Shown here piece by piece: positions 17,011-25,927 of a stretch of DNA of 51,342 nucleotides. The notes under the pieces were generated by a model. That model saw nothing but the letters and a program-made list of their open reading frames with translations. It had not been told where the DNA came from and did not search any database. This DNA is from Limnohabitans sp. Rim8 (lineage in GTDB: Bacteria; Pseudomonadota; Gammaproteobacteria; Burkholderiales; Burkholderiaceae_C): assembly GCA_945897795.1 (NCBI GenBank), contig CAMDFT010000013.1:1-51342 (forward strand), written 5' to 3'. A program made the translations under genes and the position numbers. Every line of letters starts with the position of its first letter. Position 1 is the first letter of the stretch.

Positions 17011-17838
17011 ATGGCTGTTTACTGGATCGGTGATATTCAAGGCTGCGATGCCCCGCTGGGCCGCTTGTTGGACAGTGTGGCGTTTTCACCCAGCCGTGAC
17101 CACTTGATCGTGCTGGGTGATCTGGTTAATCGCGGCCCGGATTCGGTCGGCGTGCTGCGCCGCTTGATGGCATTGCAAGGCAGTGTGCAGTGTGTGCTGG
17201 GCAACCACGATTTGCATGCCTTGGCCGTGGCTTTTGGCCACAGCCGCGCCAAACGGCTGGACACGCTGGATGGCCTGCTGCAAGCGACCGACCGCTCCGT
17301 GCTGATCGATTGGCTGCGCCAGCAGCACTTGGCGCTTTGGTCTCACCACGTTTTGTCGGTGCATGCGGGGGTTTTGCCTGACTGGACCCTGGACAAAACC
17401 TTGTCCTTGGCGAGCGAGGTGCAAGCCGTTTTGCGCGGGCCAGATTTGTCGTATTTTTTGGCCCACCTGTATGGCAACGAGCCCGCCGCTTGGCGCGACG
17501 ACTTGCAGGGTCTGGATCGCTGGCGCGTCGTGGTCAACGCTTTGACACGGCTGCGTTTTTGCGCTCCTGATGGCACTATGGAATTTGCCACCAAAGACAG
17601 CGCCGCGCAGGCACCAGCAGGCTTCATGCCCTGGTTCGATGTGCCGGGACGGCGCACGGCCGACATCACGGTGGCCTTCGGCCACTGGTCGACGCTGGGC
17701 CAACAAGACCGCAGCGACGTCTGGGCTTTGGACACGGGTTGCGTCTGGGGCGGCTGCCTGAGCGCCATGCGCCTTGGCGAAAACGGGCTGCATCAACGGG
17801 TTCAAGTGGCATGCGAGCAGGCGCAGCTGCCGGGTTAA
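17011..17838 (+). CDS. apaH: Symmetrical bis(5'-nucleosyl)-tetraphosphatase ApaH
   Basis: ApaH hydrolyses diadenosine tetraphosphate to two ADP and can remove Np4A caps from RNA. The 275-residue protein carries the metallophosphatase motifs in order: GDIQGC near residue 7, GDLVNRGPDS near 35 and GNHD near 64, with later metal-binding histidines in VLSVHAG and FGHWSTLG. The start is supported by AAGGA six bases upstream. Its 3' end is convergent with the Smr gene, nine bases away. Confidence 0.96.
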   Translation: MAVYWIGDIQGCDAPLGRLLDSVAFSPSRDHLIVLGDLVNRGPDSVGVLRRLMALQGSVQCVLGNHDLHALAVAFGHSRAKRLDTLDGLLQATDRSVLIDWLRQQHLALWSHHVLSVHAGVLPDWTLDKTLSLASEVQAVLRGPDLSYFLAHLYGNEPAAWRDDLQGLDRWRVVVNALTRLRFCAPDGTMEFATKDSAAQAPAGFMPWFDVPGRRTADITVAFGHWSTLGQQDRSDVWALDTGCVWGGCLSAMRLGENGLHQRVQVACEQAQLPG

Positions 17839-17847
17839 TGGCTGGCC

Positions 17848-18486
17848 TCAGCCCCCCGGCTTGAGCAAGACCAACAAGGCCCCGGCACCACCTTCGGCGG
17901 GCTTGGCCTGGACGAAAGCCATGACCTGGTTTTTTTGCACCAGCCAGCTGTGCACTTTGGATTTGAGCACCGGCGTTTTGCCGGGCGAACCCAAGCCTTT
18001 GCCGTGCACCACGCGCAAACAGCGCAAACCCTGGCGTTGCGCCTGGCGGATGAACTCTGACAAGGCCACACGGGCTTCGTCGGTGCGCAGGCCGTGCAGA
18101 TCGATCTCACGCTGAATCGACCAATCGCCCTTGCGCAGTTTGTGGATCACGTCACGGCCAATGCCCGGACGGCGAAAACTCAGAGCGTCATCGGTGTCGA
18201 GCAAAGTGCTGGCATCGAACTCGTCGCTCAGGCAATCGCGCAGCACCGCCTCGTTGTCTTTTTGAAGTTGGTGCGCAATCGGGGCTGGGCTGGGGCCATC
18301 CAGCTGAACTTGACCGTGCGCAGGCAAGCGCTGCACAACACCCACCGCCCGCACAAACAGGTTAATTTCAGCCTCGCGCTGGCGCGCAGCCAGCTCTTGG
18401 GCTGCAGCCAGCGCCTGGGCTTGTGCGTGGGCTTCGGCCAGTTTCTGGCGGACTTTTTTCAGGTCTTGCAAGGCGTTGATTTTCAC
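17848..18486 (-). CDS. Smr domain protein
   Basis: This 212-residue protein has a charged N-terminal half, probably helical, and a C-terminal Smr domain. The domain begins with EIDLHGLRTDEA and has the VVHGKGLGSPG motif, typical of MutS2-like endonuclease domains acting on DNA or RNA. Stand-alone Smr proteins of this type have been linked to ribosome rescue and RNA cleavage in other bacteria. It is the last gene of the run permease, globin, Smr; 59 bases separate it from the globin gene. Confidence 0.9.
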   Translation of the reverse strand: MKINALQDLKKVRQKLAEAHAQAQALAAAQELAARQREAEINLFVRAVGVVQRLPAHGQVQLDGPSPAPIAHQLQKDNEAVLRDCLSDEFDASTLLDTDDALSFRRPGIGRDVIHKLRKGDWSIQREIDLHGLRTDEARVALSEFIRQAQRQGLRCLRVVHGKGLGSPGKTPVLKSKVHSWLVQKNQVMAFVQAKPAEGGAGALLVLLKPGG

Positions 18487-18545
18487 GGGGAATCCTGGCT
18501 AGACGTTAGGGGGCGTGCATACCGCACAGGCAGTTCGGGTGCACC

Positions 18546-18950
18546 TCAATCGCCCCGATTGCGCATCCAATCGCCGGTCTTGAAAAAGCTGGCATTCAGC
18601 CGCTCGCGCAGCACGGGGTCAACATCCGTCTCGGTCATGGCTTGGTCCATGCAGGCCAGCCACTGGTCACGCTCGAGCACACCAATCGAAAACGGCATGT
18701 GGCGCATGCGCAAACGCGGATGGCCAAAGCGCTCGGTGTAATGCTCAGGCCCACCCAGCCAGCCGCACAAAAACCAAAACAGTTTGTCGCGGGCATCTTG
18801 CAAAGTGCTGCCGTGTGCAGCGCGCAGCGCCCTATAGCCTGGCTCGATGTCCATCAGGTCATAAAAGCGGTCAGCCAAGCTGCGCACAGCCGCTTCGCCG
18901 CCGATCCAAGCAAACGGGCTGTCCAAGGGTGGCTTTTCTTCGGTGCTCAT
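18546..18950 (-). CDS. Group II truncated hemoglobin
   Basis: This 134-residue heme protein has the short two-over-two globin fold of group II (trHbO-like). The proximal histidine region appears as FGHPRLRMRHMPF, and the distal-side tryptophan characteristic of the group is seen in RDQWLACMDQAM. GGPEHYTERFG is also family-typical. Such proteins bind oxygen or detoxify NO or peroxide. The ATG at 18950 is chosen over one 24 bases upstream because MSTEEKPP leads straight into the globin fold. Confidence 0.9.
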   Translation of the reverse strand: MSTEEKPPLDSPFAWIGGEAAVRSLADRFYDLMDIEPGYRALRAAHGSTLQDARDKLFWFLCGWLGGPEHYTERFGHPRLRMRHMPFSIGVLERDQWLACMDQAMTETDVDPVLRERLNASFFKTGDWMRNRGD

Positions 18951-18992
18951 AGAGTTCGATTGTGCAATGTGCAATGGGGCAAGCCAACGGCT

Positions 18993-21545
18993 TCACTGCG
19001 CCGCTTGGCGCAAAGTCTGCACCACCGGCTGGCGCAACACTCCGGCCAAGCTCAGGCTGCCCGCCCCCCAAGCCAACAAGGCGCCGGCCACACCTCCGGC
19101 CAAAGGAGCCCACAAAGGCGCCTGCCAAGCGAACTCGAAGGCGTAGCGCGCCAAGGCCCAACCCACCACCAGGGCCATGGCGCTGGCCATGAAGCCTGCC
19201 AGCCAGCCAATGCCCAGCAACTCGGTGCGCTGCACCTGCGCCAGCAGGCTGCGGCCCGCGCCCAGCGCCCGCATGATGGCGTATTCGCGCTCACGCGCTT
19301 GGCGACTCGCGCCTACCGCGGCCAGCAAAACCATCAGGCCCGCCGCCAAAGTGAAGGCAAACAAAAACTCCACGGCCCGAATCACCTGGTCCATGACCCG
19401 CTGCACCTGCGACAGTGTGCTGCGCATGTCCACGCTGGTGATGTTGGGGAAGGCATTGACCATGGCGTTTTCAAAACCTGGCATTTCCTTTGGGGACTGG
19501 AAAGCGGCCATGTAAGTCATGGGCAAGTCGGGCATTTGCGAGACCGGGAACAGCATGAAGAAGTTGGCCCGCATCGAGGCCCAGTCCACCTTGCGCAAAG
19601 AGGTGACCCGAGCCTCGTGGGGCTGACCGGCAATGTCAAAACCCAGTCGGTCACCCAGCTTCAGGCCCAAGGCCTGGGCAATGCCCTCTTCGACGCTCAC
19701 GCCATCGGCCTCTTCGGCCTGCCAGCGCCCAGCCACCAAGGGGTTGTGGTCGGGCAAGACAGCGCTGTGCGAGAGATTGACTTCACGGTCAACAAAGCGT
19801 TTGCCCCGGTCTGCTTGCAGGTCATCGGGGCCGATGGCCCGGCCATTGATGGCCACCAAACGGCCCCGGATCATGGGGAACCAATCGGGCGCCTCAACAC
19901 CTGCTTTTTTCAGGTGCGCCAAAAAGGCCTCGGCCTGGTCGGGTTGCACATTGATGACAAAGCGGTCGGGCGCATTCACCGGCGTGGCCTGACGCCAACT
20001 GGCGATCAGGTCGGTGCGCAGCAAGACCAGCAAAGCCAGCGCCAGCAAACCCACCGACAAGGCACTGACCTGCACCACCGCAAACACCGGCCGAGCCGCC
20101 ACCTGCCGCGTGGCCAGGCGCAGCCAGCGCGGGGCCGACTCGTCGGGCACCAACCGGCGCAGCAAAAACAGAGCCGCCGCCGCCAGACCGGCAAACACCA
20201 AGAGCGCCAGCGCAAAACCGCCGACCGTGATCAATCCCAGTGTCAGGTTGCGGCTGACCATGAGCAAAGTCAGGGCAAAGCCGAGCAAGCCCATGACCAG
20301 TACCAGGCCTGAGCGCACCTGCACACTGCCCAGGTCACGGCGGATCACGCGCAGCGGCGGCACCTGCGCCAGCTGCAACACAGGCGGCAGGCCAAAAGCC
20401 ACCAACAGCGTCAAGCCCATGGCCAGACCCATCAGCGCCGGCTGCAGCGTGGCACCGGGTAAGTTGGCATCCACCAACCCCACCAGCAGCTGCACAAAAC
20501 CCAAGTGCACGCCGTAACCGGCCAGCACCCCCAACACGCTGGCCACCAGGCCCGCGCCCAGAAACTCCAGGCCATAACTCAATGTGAGTGTGCGCTGGCT
20601 TTGCCCCAAAACACGAAGCAGCCCACAGGCGTCCAGTTGCCGTTCAGCAAAGCTGCGGGCCGCCAAGGCCACCGCCACGGCGCACAGCAAGGCGGCCAGC
20701 AAAGCCACCAGGTTCAAAAACTGCGAGGCCCGGTCCAGGGTCTGGCGCATCTCGGGGCGGCCGCTGTCCAGCGACTCGACCTTCACACCGCGCACCTCCA
20801 GCTTGTCGGCCTCGGCCTGCGCCCAGGGCAAAAACTGGCCCACGGCCGCATCGTTGCCCGCCACAGCCATGCGCCAGCTCACGCGGCTGGCCGGCTGCAC
20901 CAGGCCCGTGGAGGCCAAGTCGGCCATGTTCATCATCACGCGCGGGGCAAAGCCCATGAAGCCCGCTCCGCGGTCGGGCTCGCGAATGATGGTGGCGGCA
21001 ATGCGCAGACTGCGCTCGCCCAAGCCCAGCATCTGGCCCACCTGCAGATTCAGGGCTTCGAGCAAGGCCGCATCGACCCAGACTTCGCCCTCAGGTGGAA
21101 TGCTGGGCGCGCTTTGGCCGGCGATCTCCAAGCGTCCGCGCAAGGGGTAACCGGGCTCCACGGCTTTGAGGGCCACCAGGCGTGTGGCGGGGGGGGGAGC
21201 GGGTGGCGCGTCAGGTGGGGAGGCGGCATCCGGCGCGTTCATGGCACGCGCCATGGTCGGGAAACTCACATTGGTGTTGCTTTGCAAACCCGCCACTTGG
21301 GCCTTTTGAACAAAGGCCTGGGGCGTGCGTTGGTCGCTCACGACCACCGCATCGCCGCCCAGCAGTTGGCGCGCATCGCGCCACAGACCCGACTGCATGC
21401 GATCGGCCAGAAAACCCACCGCCGTCAAGGCTGCCACGGCCAAGGCCACCGACACCATCAACAGGCGCAACTCACCCGCCCGCAGGTCACGCCACAACTG
21501 ACGCGCACCCAGCTTCAAACCATGCATCCAAGATTGCTTGTTCAT
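18993..21545 (-). CDS. Large ABC transporter permease of the FtsX/YbbP type
   Basis: This 850-residue inner-membrane protein has the long YbbP-like layout: an N-terminal helix (MVSVALAVAALTAVGFLA), a large periplasmic domain, and two FtsX-like domains with clusters of helices around residues 260-420 and 720-840. Such permeases pair with a small ATPase (YbbA) and have been implicated in lipid or lipoprotein handling. No ATPase gene is adjacent here, so the partner must be encoded elsewhere. A run of nine G near 21187-21196 lies in a low-complexity Pro/Ala stretch and is a possible slippage site. Confidence 0.88.
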   Translation of the reverse strand: MNKQSWMHGLKLGARQLWRDLRAGELRLLMVSVALAVAALTAVGFLADRMQSGLWRDARQLLGGDAVVVSDQRTPQAFVQKAQVAGLQSNTNVSFPTMARAMNAPDAASPPDAPPAPPPATRLVALKAVEPGYPLRGRLEIAGQSAPSIPPEGEVWVDAALLEALNLQVGQMLGLGERSLRIAATIIREPDRGAGFMGFAPRVMMNMADLASTGLVQPASRVSWRMAVAGNDAAVGQFLPWAQAEADKLEVRGVKVESLDSGRPEMRQTLDRASQFLNLVALLAALLCAVAVALAARSFAERQLDACGLLRVLGQSQRTLTLSYGLEFLGAGLVASVLGVLAGYGVHLGFVQLLVGLVDANLPGATLQPALMGLAMGLTLLVAFGLPPVLQLAQVPPLRVIRRDLGSVQVRSGLVLVMGLLGFALTLLMVSRNLTLGLITVGGFALALLVFAGLAAAALFLLRRLVPDESAPRWLRLATRQVAARPVFAVVQVSALSVGLLALALLVLLRTDLIASWRQATPVNAPDRFVINVQPDQAEAFLAHLKKAGVEAPDWFPMIRGRLVAINGRAIGPDDLQADRGKRFVDREVNLSHSAVLPDHNPLVAGRWQAEEADGVSVEEGIAQALGLKLGDRLGFDIAGQPHEARVTSLRKVDWASMRANFFMLFPVSQMPDLPMTYMAAFQSPKEMPGFENAMVNAFPNITSVDMRSTLSQVQRVMDQVIRAVEFLFAFTLAAGLMVLLAAVGASRQAREREYAIMRALGAGRSLLAQVQRTELLGIGWLAGFMASAMALVVGWALARYAFEFAWQAPLWAPLAGGVAGALLAWGAGSLSLAGVLRQPVVQTLRQAAQ

Positions 21546-21620
21546 CCCCTGACCTTAACCGAGGGGCGAAGGTCTGGCAGGACTGGGGGCTTGGCCAACG
21601 AGGAAAAAGCCACAAAAACC

Positions 21621-21650
21621 AAAAAGCCCGCAGTCGTGAAACTGCGGGCT
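21621..21650 (-). terminator. Rho-independent terminator of tRNA-Met
   Basis: AGCCCGCAGT (21625-21634) and ACTGCGGGCT (21641-21650) form a perfect 10-bp stem with a 6-base loop. On the minus strand the stem is followed by five T. It starts eight bases after the tRNA 3' end. Confidence 0.9.
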
Positions 21651-21657
21651 ATGGATT

Positions 21658-21734
21658 TGGTGGTGATAGGTGGATTTGAACCACCGACATCAGCATTATG
21701 AATGCTGCGCTCTAACCAACTGAGCTATATCACC
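21658..21734 (-). tRNA. tRNA-Met (CAT), elongator type
   Basis: The minus strand folds into a complete 77-base cloverleaf. The acceptor stem is GGTGATA paired with TATCACC, followed by A and an encoded CCA. The D arm has AGCTCAGTTGGTTAGAGC, the anticodon stem CAGCA/TGCTG encloses TTCATAA with anticodon CAT, and the T arm contains GGTTCAAATCC. The paired first acceptor base shows it is not the initiator. A CAT anticodon could also be an isoleucine tRNA modified to lysidine, but the sequence looks like elongator methionine. Confidence 0.95.
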
Positions 21735-21818
21735 TGAAACTTTTTGACGTTGCCGACAAGCCCAAAATTATACACAAAAAACCGTGGCAACCAGGCCGGT
21801 TGGCGTAACAATGGGCGC

Positions 21819-22664
21819 ATGACACAGCCCAGCACAGATCCCGGCCCATCCCAGCCCTCCACCGACCAGGCCAGCGCCCACCAAGCAGCCCAAGTGATTT
21901 GGGACCATTGGCAATCAGGCCAAGTGCTGAGCGCTCTGCCAGAGGCCTGCCGACCCTTGACGGCAGCGCAAGGCTACGCCGCACAAGCGCAATTGCCCAC
22001 CGTGTCCGGCCGTCAGGTGGTCGGCTGGAAGATCGCTGCCACCAGCGACAACGGACAATTGCACATCAACGTGGGCGGTCCATTGGCCGGTCGCTTGTTG
22101 TCCGGCCAAGTGTTTGAAAGCGGCGCCACCGTGCCGTCTGCCGGAAACCGCATGCGCGTGGCCGAACCAGAATTTGCTTTTGCCATGGCGCAAGACCTGC
22201 CACCACAATCTGCGCCCTATACCCAACAGCAAGTCATGGCCGCCGTGGCCAGCTTGCACCCGGCCCTAGAGGTGCCCGACTCGAGGCTGGAACCCTTTAC
22301 CGCAGCGGGTGAGGCGCAACTGCTGGCCGACAATGCCTGCGCCCGCCACTTTGTTCTGGGCCCGGCCGCGCCCGATGTTTGGCGCGACCTGGACTTGAGC
22401 AGCTACCCGGTGCATGCCAGGGTGGAGCATGGAAACCAACTGAAGTACACCCGGGACGGCACCGGCGGCAACGTGCTGGGCGACCCGCGCATCGCCCTGA
22501 CCTGGCTGGCCAACCAGCTGTCGGGCCTCGGCATCACATTGCTAAAGGGCCATGTGGTGACCACCGGCACCTGCATGGTGCCGCTGGAGCTGCAGCCCGG
22601 TGACAGCGCCAGCGCCGACTTTGGCCCACTGGGCCGTGTTGAGATGATTTTTTCGGAGACTTGA
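21819..22664 (+). CDS. 2-keto-4-pentenoate hydratase family protein
   Basis: This 281-residue protein belongs to the MhpD-like hydratase/decarboxylase branch of the fumarylacetoacetate hydrolase superfamily, which adds water to 2-hydroxy-dienoates from meta-cleavage of aromatics. The metal-binding acidic residues lie in VAEPEFAFAM and LHPALEVPDSR, and the C-terminal GLGITLLKGHVVTTGTCM is family-typical. No other aromatic degradation genes are near, so the substrate is open. The ATG at 21819 gives the normal length. The gap to the next gene is three bases, so the two are co-transcribed. Confidence 0.85.
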   Translation: MTQPSTDPGPSQPSTDQASAHQAAQVIWDHWQSGQVLSALPEACRPLTAAQGYAAQAQLPTVSGRQVVGWKIAATSDNGQLHINVGGPLAGRLLSGQVFESGATVPSAGNRMRVAEPEFAFAMAQDLPPQSAPYTQQQVMAAVASLHPALEVPDSRLEPFTAAGEAQLLADNACARHFVLGPAAPDVWRDLDLSSYPVHARVEHGNQLKYTRDGTGGNVLGDPRIALTWLANQLSGLGITLLKGHVVTTGTCMVPLELQPGDSASADFGPLGRVEMIFSET

Positions 22665-22667
22665 ACC

Positions 22668-23663
22668 ATGACCAAACTCCTTTTGGCACTGATCGGCACC
22701 GGTGGCACCATCGCAGGCGCGGCCAGTGCCGCATCCAGCAGCACCGATTACAAACCCGCCAGCCTCAGCCTGGCCGCCGTGGTCGACACCGTGCCGGAAC
22801 TGCGCCAGCGCTATGCCATCGACGTCACCCAGCCCATGCAATTGGCCAGCTACGACGTGCGGCCCGAGCATTGGCTCGATCTGCATGCCGCCGTGATGCA
22901 CGCGGTCAACAACCCCGATGTGGTGGGCATCGTGGTCACGCACGGCACCGACACACTGGAAGAAACCGCCACCTTTTTGCACCTGAGCGTGGACAGCGAC
23001 AAACCCATCGTGGTGGTGGGCGCCATGCGCCCGGCCACGGCCTATTCGGCCGATGGCCCGGCCAATTTGCTGGACGCCTGCAGCGTGGCCGCCTGCCCCG
23101 GTGCGCGGGGGCGCGGCACCTTGGTGGTGATGAACGGGCGCATCCATTCGGGCCTGTGGGTGGGAAAACGCCATGTGAGCAGTGTGGAAGCCTTTGACAG
23201 CCCGCTGGCCGGCGCTGTGGGCGAGGTGGCCGATCAGGCGGTGCAGTGGTTCCGCGCCTCCGGGCGTGCTCCAACTGTGGCTTGGCAAACCCCCACAGCA
23301 TGGCCCCGGGTGGACATTGCGGTGGCGTATGCCGGGGTGGACGAGACCGCGATGCGCGCCTTTGTCGCCGCCGGGGCGCGGGGCATTGTGCATGCCGGTT
23401 TGGGCAACGCCAACACGCCCACGGCCTACCGCGCTTTCATCCAGTCATTGCCTGCACAAGGTGTGCTGATGGCCCGCTGCGCCCGCTTCATCACCGGCAG
23501 CGTGACGAGGGCCAGCGTCTACGCCGATGCCCAGCACGGCATCCTGACCGCAGGCCCCTTGCCACCGCACAAGGTGCGCATCGTCATGCTGCTGGGCCTG
23601 GCGCACGGCATGGACGGGCCCGCGATTCAAACCTGGATCGACCAAATTTTGCTGGCCGGCTGA
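22668..23663 (+). CDS. Asparaginase
   Basis: This 331-residue enzyme converts asparagine to aspartate and ammonia. The first catalytic threonine lies in IGTGGTIAG at residues 8-16, and the second motif VVTHGTDTLEETA carries the Thr-Asp pair. RPATAYSADGPANL follows as in the family. No signal peptide is obvious before the first strand, which suggests the cytoplasmic type, although the motif order fits both classes. It is the second gene of a pair with the hydratase. Confidence 0.92.
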   Translation: MTKLLLALIGTGGTIAGAASAASSSTDYKPASLSLAAVVDTVPELRQRYAIDVTQPMQLASYDVRPEHWLDLHAAVMHAVNNPDVVGIVVTHGTDTLEETATFLHLSVDSDKPIVVVGAMRPATAYSADGPANLLDACSVAACPGARGRGTLVVMNGRIHSGLWVGKRHVSSVEAFDSPLAGAVGEVADQAVQWFRASGRAPTVAWQTPTAWPRVDIAVAYAGVDETAMRAFVAAGARGIVHAGLGNANTPTAYRAFIQSLPAQGVLMARCARFITGSVTRASVYADAQHGILTAGPLPPHKVRIVMLLGLAHGMDGPAIQTWIDQILLAG

Positions 23664-23673
23664 ACCCCGGTGC

Positions 23674-24852
23674 TCAGCGCGGTCGCTGTGTCCAATAAAG
23701 CACCGTGCCGCTGATGCTGGCCATGACCATCAGGCCCACAAAACCAGCGCGGTAGGTGCCAAACAGGCCCGACAAAGCGCCGAACATCGGCGGCCCCACG
23801 ACCACGCCCAAAAACGTAAAGGCCAGTGTGCCCCCTGTGGCCATGCTGGCCATGCCGGGGGGCGCGCGGCGGGCCACTTCGGCCAAATACACGCCGTTCC
23901 AGCCGATGGCCGAAGCCCCAAAACCCACCAAAATGGCGATCACCACCGCCTGCGGCGTATCGGTGGTCAAAAAGGCCGAAGCCAAAGCGCCCAAAGCCAT
24001 CATGCTGGCCAGCAGCAGCAACATGCGCCGTGCGCCCAACCAGCGGTCGGCCACATAGCCCCAGACCACGCGCCCGCCAATGCCGCCCAGCTGCGTGACC
24101 GACAAAGCCAGCCCTGCCGCCACCAGGCCGTAAGACAAATCGTCGTGCAAAAAAGTGACCAAATACGTGGTGAGCGACAACTGCACCATGGAAAACATGA
24201 ACGAGCAAGACGCCATGGTGAGCAGTGCCCGATGCGCCAACACCAGACGGATGGGCTCGATCAAACTGCCCCAACGGATGCGGACATCGCTTTGGCGGTC
24301 GCTGTCGAGTTCGGCCCGCAGACTTTGCGACACCCAGGCGCACAGCAGGCACACCCCAGCCACCGCCACCAAACTCAGCTGCCAATTGCCCAGCAGCGCC
24401 AAAGGCGGCACCACCGCGCCCGCCAGCATGCTGCCCAAGGGCACACCGGTTTGCTTGATGGAAAACACCAGCGACATCTGGTGCTTGGGTGTGGTGCGAG
24501 CCAGCAGGTGCGAGCTGGCCGGTGTGATCGGGCCATAACCCAACCCAATCAGCACCGCGCCCAGCACCATGGAAGGCAGCCAAGGCACGGCGCACAAAAG
24601 CAAGCCCAAGGCACACAAAACCAGGCCCCACTGGCTCACGCGGATCGCCCCCATGCGGGCCACCGTGGCGCCGCCCATCAAGGTGGCCACCATGGCCCCG
24701 GCATAAGTCACCGACACGTACAAGCCCACCAAGGCAGGCGAGACCTGCAATGTCTGCGCCACCACGGGGGCGACCACGGGCAGGCTCAGCAAGGCCATGG
24801 CCACCATGGCCTGGATCACCAGCGTCAGCAGCAAGGGCCACCAGTTGCTCAT
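23674..24852 (-). CDS. Major facilitator superfamily transporter
   Basis: This 392-residue inner-membrane transporter has twelve predicted helices. The MFS signature between helices 2 and 3 is recognisable (LMGGATVARMGAIRVSQWG), with a second-half counterpart in LGGIGGRVVWGYVADRWLGARR. It looks like an uptake or efflux permease for a small organic anion; the substrate is unknown. It is the last of three minus-strand genes with a Bug receptor and a CMD-family protein, with a gap of 60 bases, and ends 10 bases from the convergent asparaginase. Confidence 0.88.
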   Translation of the reverse strand: MSNWWPLLLTLVIQAMVAMALLSLPVVAPVVAQTLQVSPALVGLYVSVTYAGAMVATLMGGATVARMGAIRVSQWGLVLCALGLLLCAVPWLPSMVLGAVLIGLGYGPITPASSHLLARTTPKHQMSLVFSIKQTGVPLGSMLAGAVVPPLALLGNWQLSLVAVAGVCLLCAWVSQSLRAELDSDRQSDVRIRWGSLIEPIRLVLAHRALLTMASCSFMFSMVQLSLTTYLVTFLHDDLSYGLVAAGLALSVTQLGGIGGRVVWGYVADRWLGARRMLLLLASMMALGALASAFLTTDTPQAVVIAILVGFGASAIGWNGVYLAEVARRAPPGMASMATGGTLAFTFLGVVVGPPMFGALSGLFGTYRAGFVGLMVMASISGTVLYWTQRPR

Positions 24853-24912
24853 CGTTTCATCTCCCGTACAGGCGAGAAGACCCCCAGGGGGCCGCAGCGA
24901 TCACACCCAGCA

Positions 24913-25890
24913 TCAGTTGGCTTTGACGCCCGCCTTGACCAACAAACTGCCCAAGGTGTCGATCTCGTTTTTCAGGTGGGCCCGCAAAGCCTCTGGCCGC
25001 GCGAGCTCCACGCCCACGGCCGAAATGCCCATAGCCTCCAGGCGCTGGCGCACCTCCGGGTCGGCCACCGACTTTTGCAAGGCAGCGGTCAACTGATCGA
25101 GCACCGGCTTGGGCGTGCCCTTGGGTGCATACAGGCCAAAGGAGATGTTGATGTCAAAACCTTCCACACCGGCATCGGAGATGGCGGGCACTTCAGGCAG
25201 TTGGGGCAAACGGGCTTTGCCCGCCGAGGCATAGGCCTTGATCTTGCCGCCCTTGACCGAAGGCACCGTGCCCGAGGTTTGGTCACACAAAATGTCCACC
25301 TGACCGCCCATCAAGTCGGTCAAGGCCGGGCCCGTGCCCTTGTAAGGGATCTCGTTGAGCTTGACGTTCAACGCGTTCATCATCATCAGGCCGCACAGGT
25401 GCGAGGCCGAGCCCACGCCCGCATGCGCGAGGCTGACTTTGGAGCCATTGGCTTTCACGTAGGCCACAAACTCGTTCAGGTTTTTGGCCGGGAATTCGTT
25501 GCGCGCCACGATCACCATGGGGCCGCTGGTGGCCCGGCCAATCGGCTCAAAATCATCCACCGGGTGGTAGGGCAAGCTTTTGTACATGGCCACATTGGTG
25601 GCGTGGCTGACGTGGATCATCAGCAAGGTGTAGCCATCGGCTTTGGCGCGGGCCACTTTGGCCGTGCCGATCGAGCCCGAGGCGCCTGCGGTGTTGTCCA
25701 CCACGATCTGCTGACCCAGGTGCTTTTGCATGGCCCCGGCAAACAAGCGTGTGATGGTGTCACCCGGGCCGCCTGCGGCATAGGGCATGACCATGGTGAT
25801 GGCGCGGTTGGGAAAGTCTTGCGCCGCAACCTGAAAAGCGCTGAGGGCCAGCAGCAGGGCCAAGCCGGTGTGAATGAAACGAATGGACAT
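24913..25890 (-). CDS. Bug-family (TTT-type) periplasmic solute receptor
   Basis: A 325-residue receptor of the tripartite tricarboxylate family. It has a 24-residue signal peptide (GLALLLALSAFQVAAQ), the ligand-loop motifs MVMPYAAGGPGDTITRLF and VVDNTAGASGSIGTAKVA, and the mid-protein SLAHAGVGSASHLCGLMMM. The ATG at 25890 follows GGAGA at good spacing; an upstream frame adds seven lysine-rich residues only. No TctAB membrane partner is present, while an MFS gene follows. It differs clearly from the receptor at 665, so this is not a local duplication. Confidence 0.88.
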   Translation of the reverse strand: MSIRFIHTGLALLLALSAFQVAAQDFPNRAITMVMPYAAGGPGDTITRLFAGAMQKHLGQQIVVDNTAGASGSIGTAKVARAKADGYTLLMIHVSHATNVAMYKSLPYHPVDDFEPIGRATSGPMVIVARNEFPAKNLNEFVAYVKANGSKVSLAHAGVGSASHLCGLMMMNALNVKLNEIPYKGTGPALTDLMGGQVDILCDQTSGTVPSVKGGKIKAYASAGKARLPQLPEVPAISDAGVEGFDINISFGLYAPKGTPKPVLDQLTAALQKSVADPEVRQRLEAMGISAVGVELARPEALRAHLKNEIDTLGSLLVKAGVKAN

Positions 25891-25927
25891 GAAAGTCTCC
25901 TTTTTTTTCAAGCTGCAGTGTGACCCA

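Noticed and set aside
18642-20312. Long plus-strand open frame of about 550 codons
   Set aside because: It lies opposite the globin and FtsX-type permease genes, has a Gln/His/Arg-rich composition with no domain, and is a shadow of high-GC codons on the real strand.
24145-25923. Plus-strand open frame of about 590 codons
   Set aside because: It is antisense to the MFS transporter and Bug receptor, both with clear motifs; its product is low-complexity His/Gln/Arg-rich.
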